Assembly: GCA_963752935.1 (NCBI GenBank)
Contig: CAVWAL010000005.1
Coordinates: 496,001 to 560,000, forward strand
Direction: 5' to 3'
Source of the DNA: RI-153 sp963752935
GTDB taxonomy: Bacteria > Chloroflexota > Anaerolineae > Caldilineales > Caldilineaceae
DNA: 64,000 nt
Part shown: piece after piece, positions 45,101 to 52,793 of the stretch
How positions within the stretch are numbered: position 1 is the first letter of the stretch
How the letters are laid out: every line of letters begins with the position of its first letter
Translations under genes and position numbers: made by a program
The notes under the pieces: model-generated
The model's input: only the letters and a program-made list of their open reading frames with translations
What the model was told of the DNA's origin: nothing
Database searches by the model: none

Positions 45101-46692
45101 GTGTAAGTGGGGATTGGCACTGCGTCGAAGAGTGCCCGGAAGCGTGTGGCGGCGGCGAGCAGATTCTGTTCGGCGTGCTTCTGATCGGTGATATCGGCCA
45201 GGATGCTGAGATGAAAGTTTTCGGCGATCCTCACAGCGTGATACTGCGCCACACGAACCTCACCATTCGGGCGCAGGAATTCGAACTCGCCGACTTCCTT
45301 GCCTGCCGTCACATATTGTTGAAAGCGCTCCGCTGCATCGGCTGCGGTCGACGTTCGCAAATCGCCAGACGTGCGTAGATCGCCAGAGGTGCGCAAATCG
45401 CCAACATTCATCCCAATCAGTTGTTCGACGGGATGCCCAAACATATCTGCGGCAGCCTTGTTCACAGAGATGTAATTGCCGGCATCGTCGGCCACCATGA
45501 TGGCATTGAGGCTGTTGTCGAAAATGGCCTGGAGGAATGTCTCCTTTTCGTGCAGCGCCTCTTTGTTCTTTTTAATACTGGTGATGTCGATATTGACGCC
45601 AATCAGTTCAACCAGCTTGTGTTGCTCATCGTAAACCGGGGCAGCGGAAGCATTGAGATGGCGGACTTCGCCGTCGGGGCGAATCACGCGAAATTCCACA
45701 TCAAAGACGCGCTTGCCGTGATAAGCTTCAGCCAGCCGGCTATTGGCATAGTCCACATCGTCGGGGTGCACCTGAGCGCGCCAGCCATCTAGATTCGTCT
45801 GAAATTCCAGGCGACTGATGCCATAAATCTCCAGCAAGTGATCATTCCATTCCAGGTGTCCGCTCTCGATGGTCAATCGCCAGATGCCCAGATGGGCCGT
45901 ATTGATGGCGAGGCGCAGTTGATCCAACGTGTTTTGCAGCGCCAGCTCTGTCTTCTTCAGGGACGTGACATTCTGAGATATCACCATGCCCCCGATGATC
46001 GTCCGCTGGTCATCCCATACTGGTGAAGTAGTTACCTGAAAGAATTCATTGCCGAACGGAACCACTGTCCGCGTTGTTTCTCCCCCTAAAGCCGCACGCA
46101 ATGCAGGCTCATCCCGCTGATAAATTTCTTGCGGGAAGATGTCTCGAAGCCGTTTCCCCGACAGGTCGGCGGGCGTCATGCCAATATCGGCCAGACCCTT
46201 GCCGTTGACAACGGTAAAACGCAGATCCTGATCGTAGAGCGCAATATGGCCGTTGGGGAAGTGTTCGGTAATGGCCCGATAACGCGCCTCAACGATTCTT
46301 CGTTCTCGTTCAGCCTGCCTACGCTCTGTGACCGTCTGCACAGTCGCCAACACGATGTCGCTATTACCCAGTTGAAGCGTAGATAGACTCAGCTCAACAG
46401 GCACAGTGTGCCCGTCGCTGTGCCGCACCAGAATTTCTCTGACTGATTCACCGCCCCCAAAGAAGGAGCGTACGCTCTCCTGCATAGGAGCAACCGTGAC
46501 AAACAGATCATCGGCAGCCAGGGTGCGCAGATCTTCGCGTGTATAGCCGGTCAATTCTGCAGCGGCCTGATTGGCATCCTCAAAACCGCCCAACAGATTC
46601 ATGGCGAACAACGCGCATGCGGACGATCTCTTTCTACTCGAAGAATCATGATTCAGGTTTTGTCCTGCTGTGTTGGCATCCTGTAAGCTCAT
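42097..46692 (-). CDS. Soluble hybrid histidine kinase with nine PAS domains and a receiver
   Basis: 1531 residues from ATG 46692 (a GTG two codons upstream is possible). No TM or signal, so cytoplasmic. Nine PAS/PAC modules I count in succession from ~15 to ~1120, with typical heads (LAINTAHLGIWRLTIESG; LVLKGANLGYWDWNIQTG; AIDQSPVSVVITDVLGNIEY). Then HisKA with the phospho-accepting His in LAAGIAHDFNNIL, HATPase with DTGTGIS and GTGLGLAQVYG, and a C-terminal receiver with LVEDDE, SDVIMPRMGG (Asp) and Lys in LPKPLD. Output may go through this receiver to a separate regulator not in the window. Short repeat GDLRTS three times in a PAS loop. Its 3' end includes mobile-element-like sequence. Confidence 0.9.
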   Translation of the reverse strand: MSLQDANTAGQNLNHDSSSRKRSSACALFAMNLLGGFEDANQAAAELTGYTREDLRTLAADDLFVTVAPMQESVRSFFGGGESVREILVRHSDGHTVPVELSLSTLQLGNSDIVLATVQTVTERRQAERERRIVEARYRAITEHFPNGHIALYDQDLRFTVVNGKGLADIGMTPADLSGKRLRDIFPQEIYQRDEPALRAALGGETTRTVVPFGNEFFQVTTSPVWDDQRTIIGGMVISQNVTSLKKTELALQNTLDQLRLAINTAHLGIWRLTIESGHLEWNDHLLEIYGISRLEFQTNLDGWRAQVHPDDVDYANSRLAEAYHGKRVFDVEFRVIRPDGEVRHLNASAAPVYDEQHKLVELIGVNIDITSIKKNKEALHEKETFLQAIFDNSLNAIMVADDAGNYISVNKAAADMFGHPVEQLIGMNVGDLRTSGDLRTSGDLRTSTAADAAERFQQYVTAGKEVGEFEFLRPNGEVRVAQYHAVRIAENFHLSILADITDQKHAEQNLLAAATRFRALFDAVPIPTYTWQRVEDDFVLVDCNDSAMKATHGEAARLIGSRAGELYRDVPQILADFEKCFQEKTSIEREMWYQLRSIEGRQLVNTWYVYVPDDIVMVHAEDITEYKRAELALQEHEERLQLVLKGANLGYWDWNIQTGEVTFNERWAEMLGYSLAEIKPHVDSWMELTHPEDLPANMDLLNQHLAGQIPNYETEHRMLAKDGSWRWVLDRGKVMAWDDEGKPIRAAGTHLDITERKEIEGALVESEQRFRALMQQSPLPMAIFASDGTLIEGNSALVKLWSLPATAALADGKYNALKSKRNAELGIDGYIRKAFAGEPVLIPPYESSAAIALKEFDIMVDNIQKRWLRSHYYPIKDSSGTLTNVVLVHEDITDRKRAEDDLQKAQERFEKAYRYHPIAMEMFRVKAAETVDANQRYLEVMGYSWSELIGTRAGLDIWPDHEQRQQATETLLQNRYLREYPAQFVTKTGDVRDVLISASMLDIDDGDLAIASYVDITERNQAEESLRQLNQAIDQSPVSVVITDVLGNIEYVNPKFCQVTGYTLEEALGQNPRILNSGFHSKAFYEEMWATITSGQVWRGEMCNRKKDGSLYWEQVSIGGVKDSVGDVTHYVAVKEDITERRRIDEEHARQERLAAVGHLAAGIAHDFNNILGVIVIYAQMLSRSAELPERLRERAAIIHQQARHASDLIQQILDFSRRSNMERQPLNLLPLLKEQVKLLERTLPEHIEVRLDYGNEEYILNADPTRIQQVVTNLAVNARDAMPHGGKLCMELSHETLGEDALLPVVGMPPGQWTRLTVADTGTGISTNVMEHIFEPFFTTKERGRGTGLGLAQVYGIVKQHDGHIKVLSEEGVGSTFELYFPTWLQVNDLDTGLDEPADLPQGASQRILLVEDDEVLRQGLEELLTNWNYSVLKAANGLEAMAILADTHDTVAMVLSDVIMPRMGGADLLAHISEKYPHIPVVFMTGHLDEKDMNEFGDLGLKTWLPKPLDIRALAQIIVELIGHETAL
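45355..45413 (-). repeat. In-frame 18-base tandem triplication within a PAS loop
   Basis: Three units encode GDLRTS-GDLRTS-GDLRTS on the minus strand. In-frame, so likely slippage-generated and length-variable. Confidence 0.7.
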
Positions 46693-46736
46693 TGCCACCC
46701 TACCCCTGTCTAAACTGCTCTCAAAAAAATCACTCT

Positions 46737-47262
46737 CTACGCTATGCGTATTGGTTCACTACTATCGCTTAGTGGCAGCACCACACGGAAAAGGCTGCCT
46801 GACCCCACCTGGCTCTCGACCTCGATGCGCCCCCCGTGGCTCTTGATGATCGCCTGTGCCATGGACAACCCCAACCCCAGCCCTGGCGTGGTGTGAGCGG
46901 TGTCGTAGCGGTAGAAGCGTTTGAAAAGATGAGGCAGTGCATCGGCTGGGATGCCCGGCCCACTATCTTGAACCTCAATCATCAGGCCATCGGCGTGGCG
47001 ACCGCTGCACACGCTGATGTCATCCTCCTGCCGGTGTGAAGCGGAGAGCATTGCCCACTATCTCTGCCAGGGCAGTCTGTATCTGATGTGAACTGCCCAT
47101 GATGTGCGGCAGATCTGGCAAGAACGCTCGACTCAGCTTCGGTGCATGCGCCGGACTCTGGTGTTCAAGATCATCGATAACCTCACTGAGCAGCCTATTC
47201 AGATCGAGTGTTTCCATGTCACTGATGCCCTCAGTATCGAGCATCGTACTTTCCGTCAGCAT
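46737..47262 (-). pseudogene. C-terminal catalytic part of the frameshifted membrane histidine kinase
   Basis: Continues 47231-48832 after two +1 shifts. Middle frame (47020-47262) reads LNRLLSEVIDDLEHQS then GNALRFTPAGG, the N-box of HATPase. Last frame (46737-47051) reads IEVQDSGPGIP, FKRFYRYDTAH and GLGLGLSMAQAIIKSHGG, G1 and G2 boxes, and ends normally. Junctions are in GGAAATG near 47255 and GGAGGATGA near 47030. No piece has its own ribosome site. Joined, the gene would encode a complete kinase, so this is a recent mutation, a strain variant or a sequencing error. Confidence 0.75.
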
Positions 47263-48832
47263 TTCCGATGAGCCGTGTAATGCCGGTGAGCTGCTGTTTG
47301 ATTTCGGTTATTTTCTGCGTGCGTTCTGCGGCATTGGTCAACTTCTCGATCAAGTAGAGGTTGGCTTCAATGAGAAACAAGGGTGTCCGAAACTCGTGCG
47401 ATGCCTCCCGCACAAAGGATGTCAACACCGACCGTCGCTCTCGTTCCAGGGCCAACTCAAAGGCATTTTCGATAGCCTGCTTCCTGCCACTGATGTCCCA
47501 TAGGAAACTGAGCGCTCCATGCTGATTATGAAAAACAAATGGAACGTCAAAGGCTTCCACATCGGTCGTCGTGCCCTCCAATCTCACGATTTTCATCTCC
47601 GTGGCGTCAACCGCTTGTTGGTCTTCATTTACCTTTCGGATGCGTTCGCGCACCATCTCGTGAAAATCTGGATGAAAGCGGTCAATCACAACCTCATCCA
47701 ACACTTGCTCGCCTGTATCGGCGCCAAGCAGTTGCAGACAGGCTCGATCGGCATACGCAAACCGACCTTCGATCTGGATAAAGATGGCGATGGGCGCTTC
47801 TTCGACCAGCCGGTGAAAGTTGTTTTCGCTTGTGCGCAGCGCTTCCTCTGCCCGTTTGCGTTCCGTGATGTCCCGGCTGACACCCAATACTGAGCGTTGT
47901 CCTTTGTCGTTTCTTGTATAGAGCGTCGACACTTCTGTCCAAACCGTTGAGCCATCTTTGCGGCTCTGCTCCACCTCGTCGATGTAGGCGTGCGGCTCGT
48001 CATCGCTGTTCAACATCAACTGAGTGCGTTCTTTGACTTTTGCCAGAGTCTCTTCGTATGAGCCGGAAGGCACCGTCTGTTCGAGCGATTGTGCGAGGAC
48101 TTCTTTGACAGTGTATCCGCGCAATCGCTCGACCGAAGGGCTTACATACTCCCACTCTCCTGATTCAAGGTTCAGAATCCACAACACGTCGGAAATGTTG
48201 TCGGCCAATAGTCGGTAGCGTTGTTCGCTCTCTCTTCGCAGTTCTTCTGAACGTCCGCGCTGTAGACGGCCGCGCAGCAACAAGCCCAGCATGACGGTAC
48301 CCAGCGGATAGAGAACCAGAACCGGAAGGCTGATATCAGACAGCACCTTGAGGGCCGTTTCCCAGGGCAACAGGAACATCAACAAGAGCATCACCACATG
48401 GGATAGGACACCAAACAGGTAGAACTCGCGTACCGAGATGTCGACCAGTGACCGTTGCCGATAGTGTCGCCAGGCGAGGCCCAGCAACCCGGTAGCCAGG
48501 ATGACCGTCACGCCCGCCAATGTCGCTGCTCCCCCTTGAGAGAGGCGAAAGGCAGCGGTCATGCCCATGGCGATGACCGTGGGCAGAGTGCCAAAGAACA
48601 GGCCGGTCATGCCCAGAAGGATAGAGCGGGCATCAAAGACAATGCCAGACGCAAACGTCCAGGGTGACAACATAACAAAGATACCGACTGTGCCCAGAGT
48701 AAGACCGGTGAGTACCTGTTGCACCCGTTCAGGGAGGTGGAGCGGGCGCAATGTTGCCATATCGAAAATCAGGGCGATGGCCAACAGCAGTGAGACGTTG
48801 TGAATCAAATCGATGAAGGGAGTGTTTATCAT
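47231..48832 (-). CDS. Membrane histidine kinase, N-terminal part (5TM + 2 PAS + HisKA), frameshifted
   Basis: 533 residues before the shift. About 1-195 holds five to six TMs of the 5TM-5TMR_LYT sensor type (SPWTFASGIVFDARSILLGM, GLFFGTLPTVIAMGMTAAFR). Two PAS domains follow (YRLLADNISDVLWILNLESG; FHRLVEEAPIAIFIQIEGRF), then HisKA with REASHEFRTPLFL. The meaningful frame ends near 47256; the last ~10 residues (GNADGKYDARY) are out of frame. Encoded upstream of the nine-PAS kinase, 44 bases away, probably the same transcript. Confidence 0.8.
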   Translation of the reverse strand: MINTPFIDLIHNVSLLLAIALIFDMATLRPLHLPERVQQVLTGLTLGTVGIFVMLSPWTFASGIVFDARSILLGMTGLFFGTLPTVIAMGMTAAFRLSQGGAATLAGVTVILATGLLGLAWRHYRQRSLVDISVREFYLFGVLSHVVMLLLMFLLPWETALKVLSDISLPVLVLYPLGTVMLGLLLRGRLQRGRSEELRRESEQRYRLLADNISDVLWILNLESGEWEYVSPSVERLRGYTVKEVLAQSLEQTVPSGSYEETLAKVKERTQLMLNSDDEPHAYIDEVEQSRKDGSTVWTEVSTLYTRNDKGQRSVLGVSRDITERKRAEEALRTSENNFHRLVEEAPIAIFIQIEGRFAYADRACLQLLGADTGEQVLDEVVIDRFHPDFHEMVRERIRKVNEDQQAVDATEMKIVRLEGTTTDVEAFDVPFVFHNQHGALSFLWDISGRKQAIENAFELALERERRSVLTSFVREASHEFRTPLFLIEANLYLIEKLTNAAERTQKITEIKQQLTGITRLIGNADGKYDARY

Positions 48833-49133
48833 TGGTGAGCCCTGACCGATACGGACCGCTTTCGAACTGAATAGAAATTCAAGGGTAATGCCCCGAGAAT
48901 CTGATTATAGCTTACCAGCGCCAGGGGGGGCTATGTGCAATCTGCTGATTGGTTCGAAACCCAAGTCGACACTGATGTTGGCAACGATCCCTGGCGATGA
49001 CAGGAACACTCACCCAAGTGCCTGTACCACGCAGCAAGGCAACTTTTTCTGTTTCCCCGACCATCTTGGCGCTTTGGTGGAGCTATCGTATAATCCAATT
49101 TTACAGTTCACCTCTCCCCTGGAGGAGCAGTTC
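48833..49133. other. Divergent intergenic region between kinase and BNR genes
   Basis: 301 bases; carries the TTGGCG/TATAAT promoter of the BNR gene near its right end. Nothing else recognised; the open frame from 48888 crosses the promoter and is not coding. Confidence 0.6.
49066..49094 (+). promoter_or_regulatory. Sigma-70 promoter of the BNR-murE unit
   Basis: TTGGCG (49066-49071), 17-base spacer, TATAAT (49089-49094), 40 bases before ATG 49134. Confidence 0.6.
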
Positions 49134-50744
49134 ATGTTGATAAAGACGTCACCGTTGAAGTCGGCGGTGTGGCTATGGCATCGGGTGCGTTCTCTATACT
49201 GGATTGTCTTTGTGCTGACGTTGCTCACGCCCTACGGACTGGCGGCACAGAACACGACTACACCTAGCCCCAACGCCGTCATCGCGCTGGCCGTCGCACC
49301 CGACAATCCCAGCGTCGTGCTTGCCGGCACACTCAATTCACCCTCCCCATCGGCCATCTATCGCAGCACCGATGGTGGGCAGACATGGGCCGGCACCAAT
49401 GCGCCGCTGCCGCCCAGTGCCAGTATTGCTGCGATCCTCTTTGACCCACAGAATCCTAACTTTGTGCTGGCTGCCGACGGCGGCTTTGGCGCACTCTTCG
49501 TCAGCGAGGACGGTGGGCTGAACTGGAGCCTTCAACCCTCTCTCTCCACCGTGTTGAGCCCGAACAGTGCAGTGGGCCGCCTCTTTGCCCGCGTTGAAAA
49601 TGGACAGACTGTCTTCTACGCCGGCACACGCTTCGACGGTGTCTTGCGCAGTGCGGATCAAGGGCGCACCTGGGAACGACTTTCAACTGGGCTAGACGGC
49701 GACGCCTTGCGCGTGCGCGCCTTTGCCGAGAAGGATGGCATCCTCTACGCGGGGACACATCGCGGCCTCTTCCGTCTGCCGCCCGCTGCGACCGTGTGGG
49801 AACAGGTCGGGGGAATCTCGGCAACTGCGGTCGTACGCGGACTCGACGTCTTCGAGGATCGAATCTATGCAGCCACCTTTGCCAGCGGCCTGTATAGCAG
49901 TGCGGATGGAGAGATCTGGGACCGCGATGGCAGCCTGCCAGGCAGCCTACAGCTTTTTGATATCTCACCCGCAGGGTATCGTCTGGTGCTCGCTACCAAT
50001 CAGGGGATCTGGGAACGCTATGATGGCGTGTGGAGCCAGGCCACCGTCAACGACGCTGTGTACAACGGCGAAGTCTACAAACTGACCCCGTCGGTCAATA
50101 CCCCCGGTGTTATCTACGCCGGCACGGCCGATGCCTGGGTGCTGCGTAGCATCGACGGCGGACGCACCTTTGATTCAGTGGAGGAAATGGATCGACTGAT
50201 CCCGGCGCTGGTGCCGCCGCCACCCACGCCCACACCGACACCGTCGGACACGCCGACGCCGTCCCCGACACCGACGGACACCCCGATACCAACCGACACG
50301 CCGACACCGACCGAGACGCCGACGCCGACAGAGACGCCCACCCCCACGGAGACGCCGACAGAAACGCCGCCGCCCACCGATACCCCAACCCCGACGGAGA
50401 CGCCGACAGAAACGCCGCCGCCCACCGACACGCCCACACCGGATCCGTTTGCGCCGACGGCGACGCCCACCGACACGCCCACGCCCACGGAGACGCCGAC
50501 GCCAACCGAGACGCCGACAGAGACGCCAACGCCCACCGATACCCCAACCCCGACGGAGACGCCGACACCGGCTCCGCCGACAGCGACACCCACCCCAACC
50601 TATACGCCCACGCCCACATCCCTGGAGCAGGCACGCGAAAACGCCACCCGTCTGCCTCCGATTTGGGTCGGTGCGGGCGTCATCTTCTTCGCTGTCGTCC
50701 TGATTGCAGGACTTGCGCTGGTACGTGGATCAGGGGATATCTAG
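49134..50744 (+). CDS. BNR/sortilin-like surface protein with Pro-Thr stalk and C-terminal anchor
   Basis: 536 residues from ATG 49134 (GGAGGAG upstream, promoter in place). N-terminal signal peptide (LYWIVFVLTLLTPYGLAAQ). About 40-350 has BNR/Asp-box repeats: IYRSTDGGQTWAG, LFVSEDGGLNWSL, VLRSADQGRTWERL, VLRSIDGGRTFDSV, forming a beta-propeller as in sortilin/Vps10 and sialidases. About 362-498 is a (P-T-E/D-T-P)n stalk, then a TM helix (WVGAGVIFFAVVLIAGLALV) and a short tail. Displayed on the cell surface; no enzymatic residues recognised. Located 4 bases upstream of murE. Confidence 0.8.
   Translation: MLIKTSPLKSAVWLWHRVRSLYWIVFVLTLLTPYGLAAQNTTTPSPNAVIALAVAPDNPSVVLAGTLNSPSPSAIYRSTDGGQTWAGTNAPLPPSASIAAILFDPQNPNFVLAADGGFGALFVSEDGGLNWSLQPSLSTVLSPNSAVGRLFARVENGQTVFYAGTRFDGVLRSADQGRTWERLSTGLDGDALRVRAFAEKDGILYAGTHRGLFRLPPAATVWEQVGGISATAVVRGLDVFEDRIYAATFASGLYSSADGEIWDRDGSLPGSLQLFDISPAGYRLVLATNQGIWERYDGVWSQATVNDAVYNGEVYKLTPSVNTPGVIYAGTADAWVLRSIDGGRTFDSVEEMDRLIPALVPPPPTPTPTPSDTPTPSPTPTDTPIPTDTPTPTETPTPTETPTPTETPTETPPPTDTPTPTETPTETPPPTDTPTPDPFAPTATPTDTPTPTETPTPTETPTETPTPTDTPTPTETPTPAPPTATPTPTYTPTPTSLEQARENATRLPPIWVGAGVIFFAVVLIAGLALVRGSGDI
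50217..50625 (+). repeat. Low-complexity repeat encoding the Pro-Thr stalk
   Basis: Degenerate ACNCCNACNCCNGAN units, in frame with the BNR protein. Stalk length is probably variable between strains. Confidence 0.8.
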
Positions 50745-50748
50745 TCGT

Positions 50749-52338
50749 ATGCACCTTTCTCAACTTCTGCAACAGATTGGCCTGAACTATGCCGACAAGG
50801 CAGAAGATCCAATTGTGACTCAGGCCGTGGCCGACAACCGCAAGGTCACAGCGCAATCGATCTTCGTTGCCGTACAAGGTCTGCGCGTGGATGGCCATCG
50901 GTTTATCCCGGCGGCGGTTGAAGCGGGAGCGGTGGCGGTGGTTGGCACACACACCGTCGACGACCTAAGCCGGCTTCAGATCCCAATACCGGCCGATGTG
51001 CCCTATGTTCAAGTAGCCGATGGGCGTGAAGTATTGGCGCGCTTGAACGCAGCCTTGCACAACTTTCCCAGCCGGGCCATGACGGTGATCGGCGTCACCG
51101 GCACCGACGGCAAGACGACGACCTGCACGCTGATCGAGTCGATCTTGATGGCGGCGCAAAAGAGCCAAACCGGCAGTGTTGGCGTCATCACGACGATTGG
51201 CGCCCGCATTAGCGGCGGCGCCGGCGGCGAAGAACAGGATACCGGTTTCCACGTCACCACACCCGAAGCGCCCGACGTGCAGCGCTACCTCTCGCAAATG
51301 CGTGAGGCCAATTGCCGCTATGCCATTCTTGAAAGCACCAGCTTTGGCCTCGAACAAAAACGCGTTAGCGCCGTCGACTACGACGTAGCCGCGATCACAA
51401 ACATCACCCACGAACACCTCGATATTCACGGCACCTTCGAAGCGTATCAGGCTGCCAAAGCGCTACTCTTCCGCGCGCTCTATCGATCCGAGCCCAAGCC
51501 GGGGGTACCGCGTTTGGCCGTCCTCAACGCCGATGACGATGGCAGCTACGCCATGCTCCAATCTGTGCTGGCCGAAGAATCGGCGGCGTCACCGGCGGCC
51601 GGGGTACGCGTCCTCAGCTACAGCACGCGGCAGCGCCCTGTTGACCTGTACGCGGACAAGATTGCCTATGAACCCGACGCCACCCGGTTCAATGTACACT
51701 GGGAGGGTGCTCTCTTCCCGGTCGAGACACGCCTGATCGGCGAGTTCAACGTCGCCAACATCCTCTGTGCCGCCGCCGTGACGCTTGGCCTCGGCCTCAC
51801 GGCGGATGCCGTGCAAGAAGGGGTCGCCGCGCTACCCGGGGTGTTGGGGCGTATGCAGCGCATGAATAACGGACAAGACTTTCTGGCCATCGTCGACTTT
51901 GCGCACTCTCCAGTGAGCCTTGAACGTGCGCTGCATACCTTGCGCCCACTGGTCGGCCCCGACGGAAGGCTGATTGCTATCTTCGGCAGCGCCGGCCTAC
52001 GCGATCGAGGGAAACGACGCCTGATGGGTCAGGTAAGCGGAAGGCTCGCCGACTACACCATCATCACGGCTGAAGACCCGCGCACCGAGGATCTCAACGG
52101 TATCAACGCCGAAATCGCCGCCGGCGTCGCAGAACACGCTTCGCACGATGCCTACACCGTTATCCCCGACCGCAGCGAGGCCATTCGCCACGGCATTGCG
52201 ATGGCGCGCCCTGGCGACGTTGTGGCCTCCTTTGGCAAAGGACACGAACGCAGCATGTGCTTTGGCGAAATCGAGTACCCGTGGAGCGACCAGGAAGCCA
52301 TGCTCGATGCGCTGGCCCAACGAGATCAGCGCATATAA
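50749..52338 (+). CDS. murE: UDP-N-acetylmuramyl-tripeptide synthetase (MurE)
   Basis: 529 residues from ATG 50749, four bases after the BNR stop. P-loop GVTGTDGKTTT at 115-125, Mur central blocks ITNITHEHLDIHG and TTPEAPDVQRYL, and C-terminal DFAHSP and FGSAGLRDRGKR. Adds the third amino acid to the UDP-MurNAc dipeptide in the cytoplasm. The specificity loop is AEDPRTEDLNG instead of the canonical DNPRxEDP of meso-DAP enzymes: Arg is kept, Asn replaced. The amino acid added is therefore open (DAP or ornithine; the latter is reported for some Chloroflexota). Confidence 0.85.
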   Translation: MHLSQLLQQIGLNYADKAEDPIVTQAVADNRKVTAQSIFVAVQGLRVDGHRFIPAAVEAGAVAVVGTHTVDDLSRLQIPIPADVPYVQVADGREVLARLNAALHNFPSRAMTVIGVTGTDGKTTTCTLIESILMAAQKSQTGSVGVITTIGARISGGAGGEEQDTGFHVTTPEAPDVQRYLSQMREANCRYAILESTSFGLEQKRVSAVDYDVAAITNITHEHLDIHGTFEAYQAAKALLFRALYRSEPKPGVPRLAVLNADDDGSYAMLQSVLAEESAASPAAGVRVLSYSTRQRPVDLYADKIAYEPDATRFNVHWEGALFPVETRLIGEFNVANILCAAAVTLGLGLTADAVQEGVAALPGVLGRMQRMNNGQDFLAIVDFAHSPVSLERALHTLRPLVGPDGRLIAIFGSAGLRDRGKRRLMGQVSGRLADYTIITAEDPRTEDLNGINAEIAAGVAEHASHDAYTVIPDRSEAIRHGIAMARPGDVVASFGKGHERSMCFGEIEYPWSDQEAMLDALAQRDQRI

Positions 52339-52793
52339 ACAGTAGACGAACCCAATTCTCCGGTGCGCCAAATTTGTTTGTATCACCAGAGGAAATGGTG
52401 TATCATATGCATGTCCTACTCGACGCACCAGTTGTGTAGAATCCCCTAAACGAGTTGAACTTCACATTTATGTTCGCCACCCATGGTCGGGACTTTGCCG
52501 ACACAGATTAGGTTCTGTTGACATGTACAGTGCGGTCTCCTGGCTGCTCGTCGTCAATCACCGATGCGACCGGAGGAGACCTGTGAAATGTCAACACAGC
52601 CGTAAAATTCGGAAACCACGTTCCATCATTGCGAAATCGGGAAACGCTGTAAGGCTTCATTGCCCCCGTGCGCTTTCCGTGATATAACATAGCGCAAGGT
52701 GAACGGCTTTGGGCGGTTCTCCTATGAGGAAGATCGCCTGAGCATTTATCTCCATTTTATATTCGACGATCCAACGCGCAAAGGAGACTGCAC
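52339..52793. other. Intergenic region with a MITE-like palindrome
   Basis: 455 bases between murE and the repeat lipoprotein gene. Holds the element at 52511-52600. No gene supported; a minus-strand frame at 52508-52690 covers the palindrome only. Confidence 0.6.
52511..52600. mobile_element. MITE-like element with terminal inverted repeats
   Basis: CTGTTGACAT (52515-52524) pairs with ATGTCAACACAG (52588-52599), and GGTCTCCT (52534-52541) with AGGAGACC (52574-52581). About 90 bases, no coding capacity. The first 33 bases are repeated at 42083-42115 with two mismatches, so it is a dispersed, probably trans-mobilised sequence. Confidence 0.6.

Noticed and set aside
48888..49133. Extended N-terminus of the BNR protein from an upstream ATG
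   Set aside because: The region contains the -35/-10 promoter, and a strong Shine-Dalgarno and signal peptide begin at 49134.
50217..50625. Possible CRISPR-like array from regular ~15-30 base repeats
   Set aside because: It is the in-frame Pro-Thr stalk of a surface protein; no constant repeat plus unique spacers.
52339..52510. tRNA or small RNA gene downstream of murE
   Set aside because: No cloverleaf, no TTCGA T-loop and no terminator hairpin found; the same holds for other gaps.
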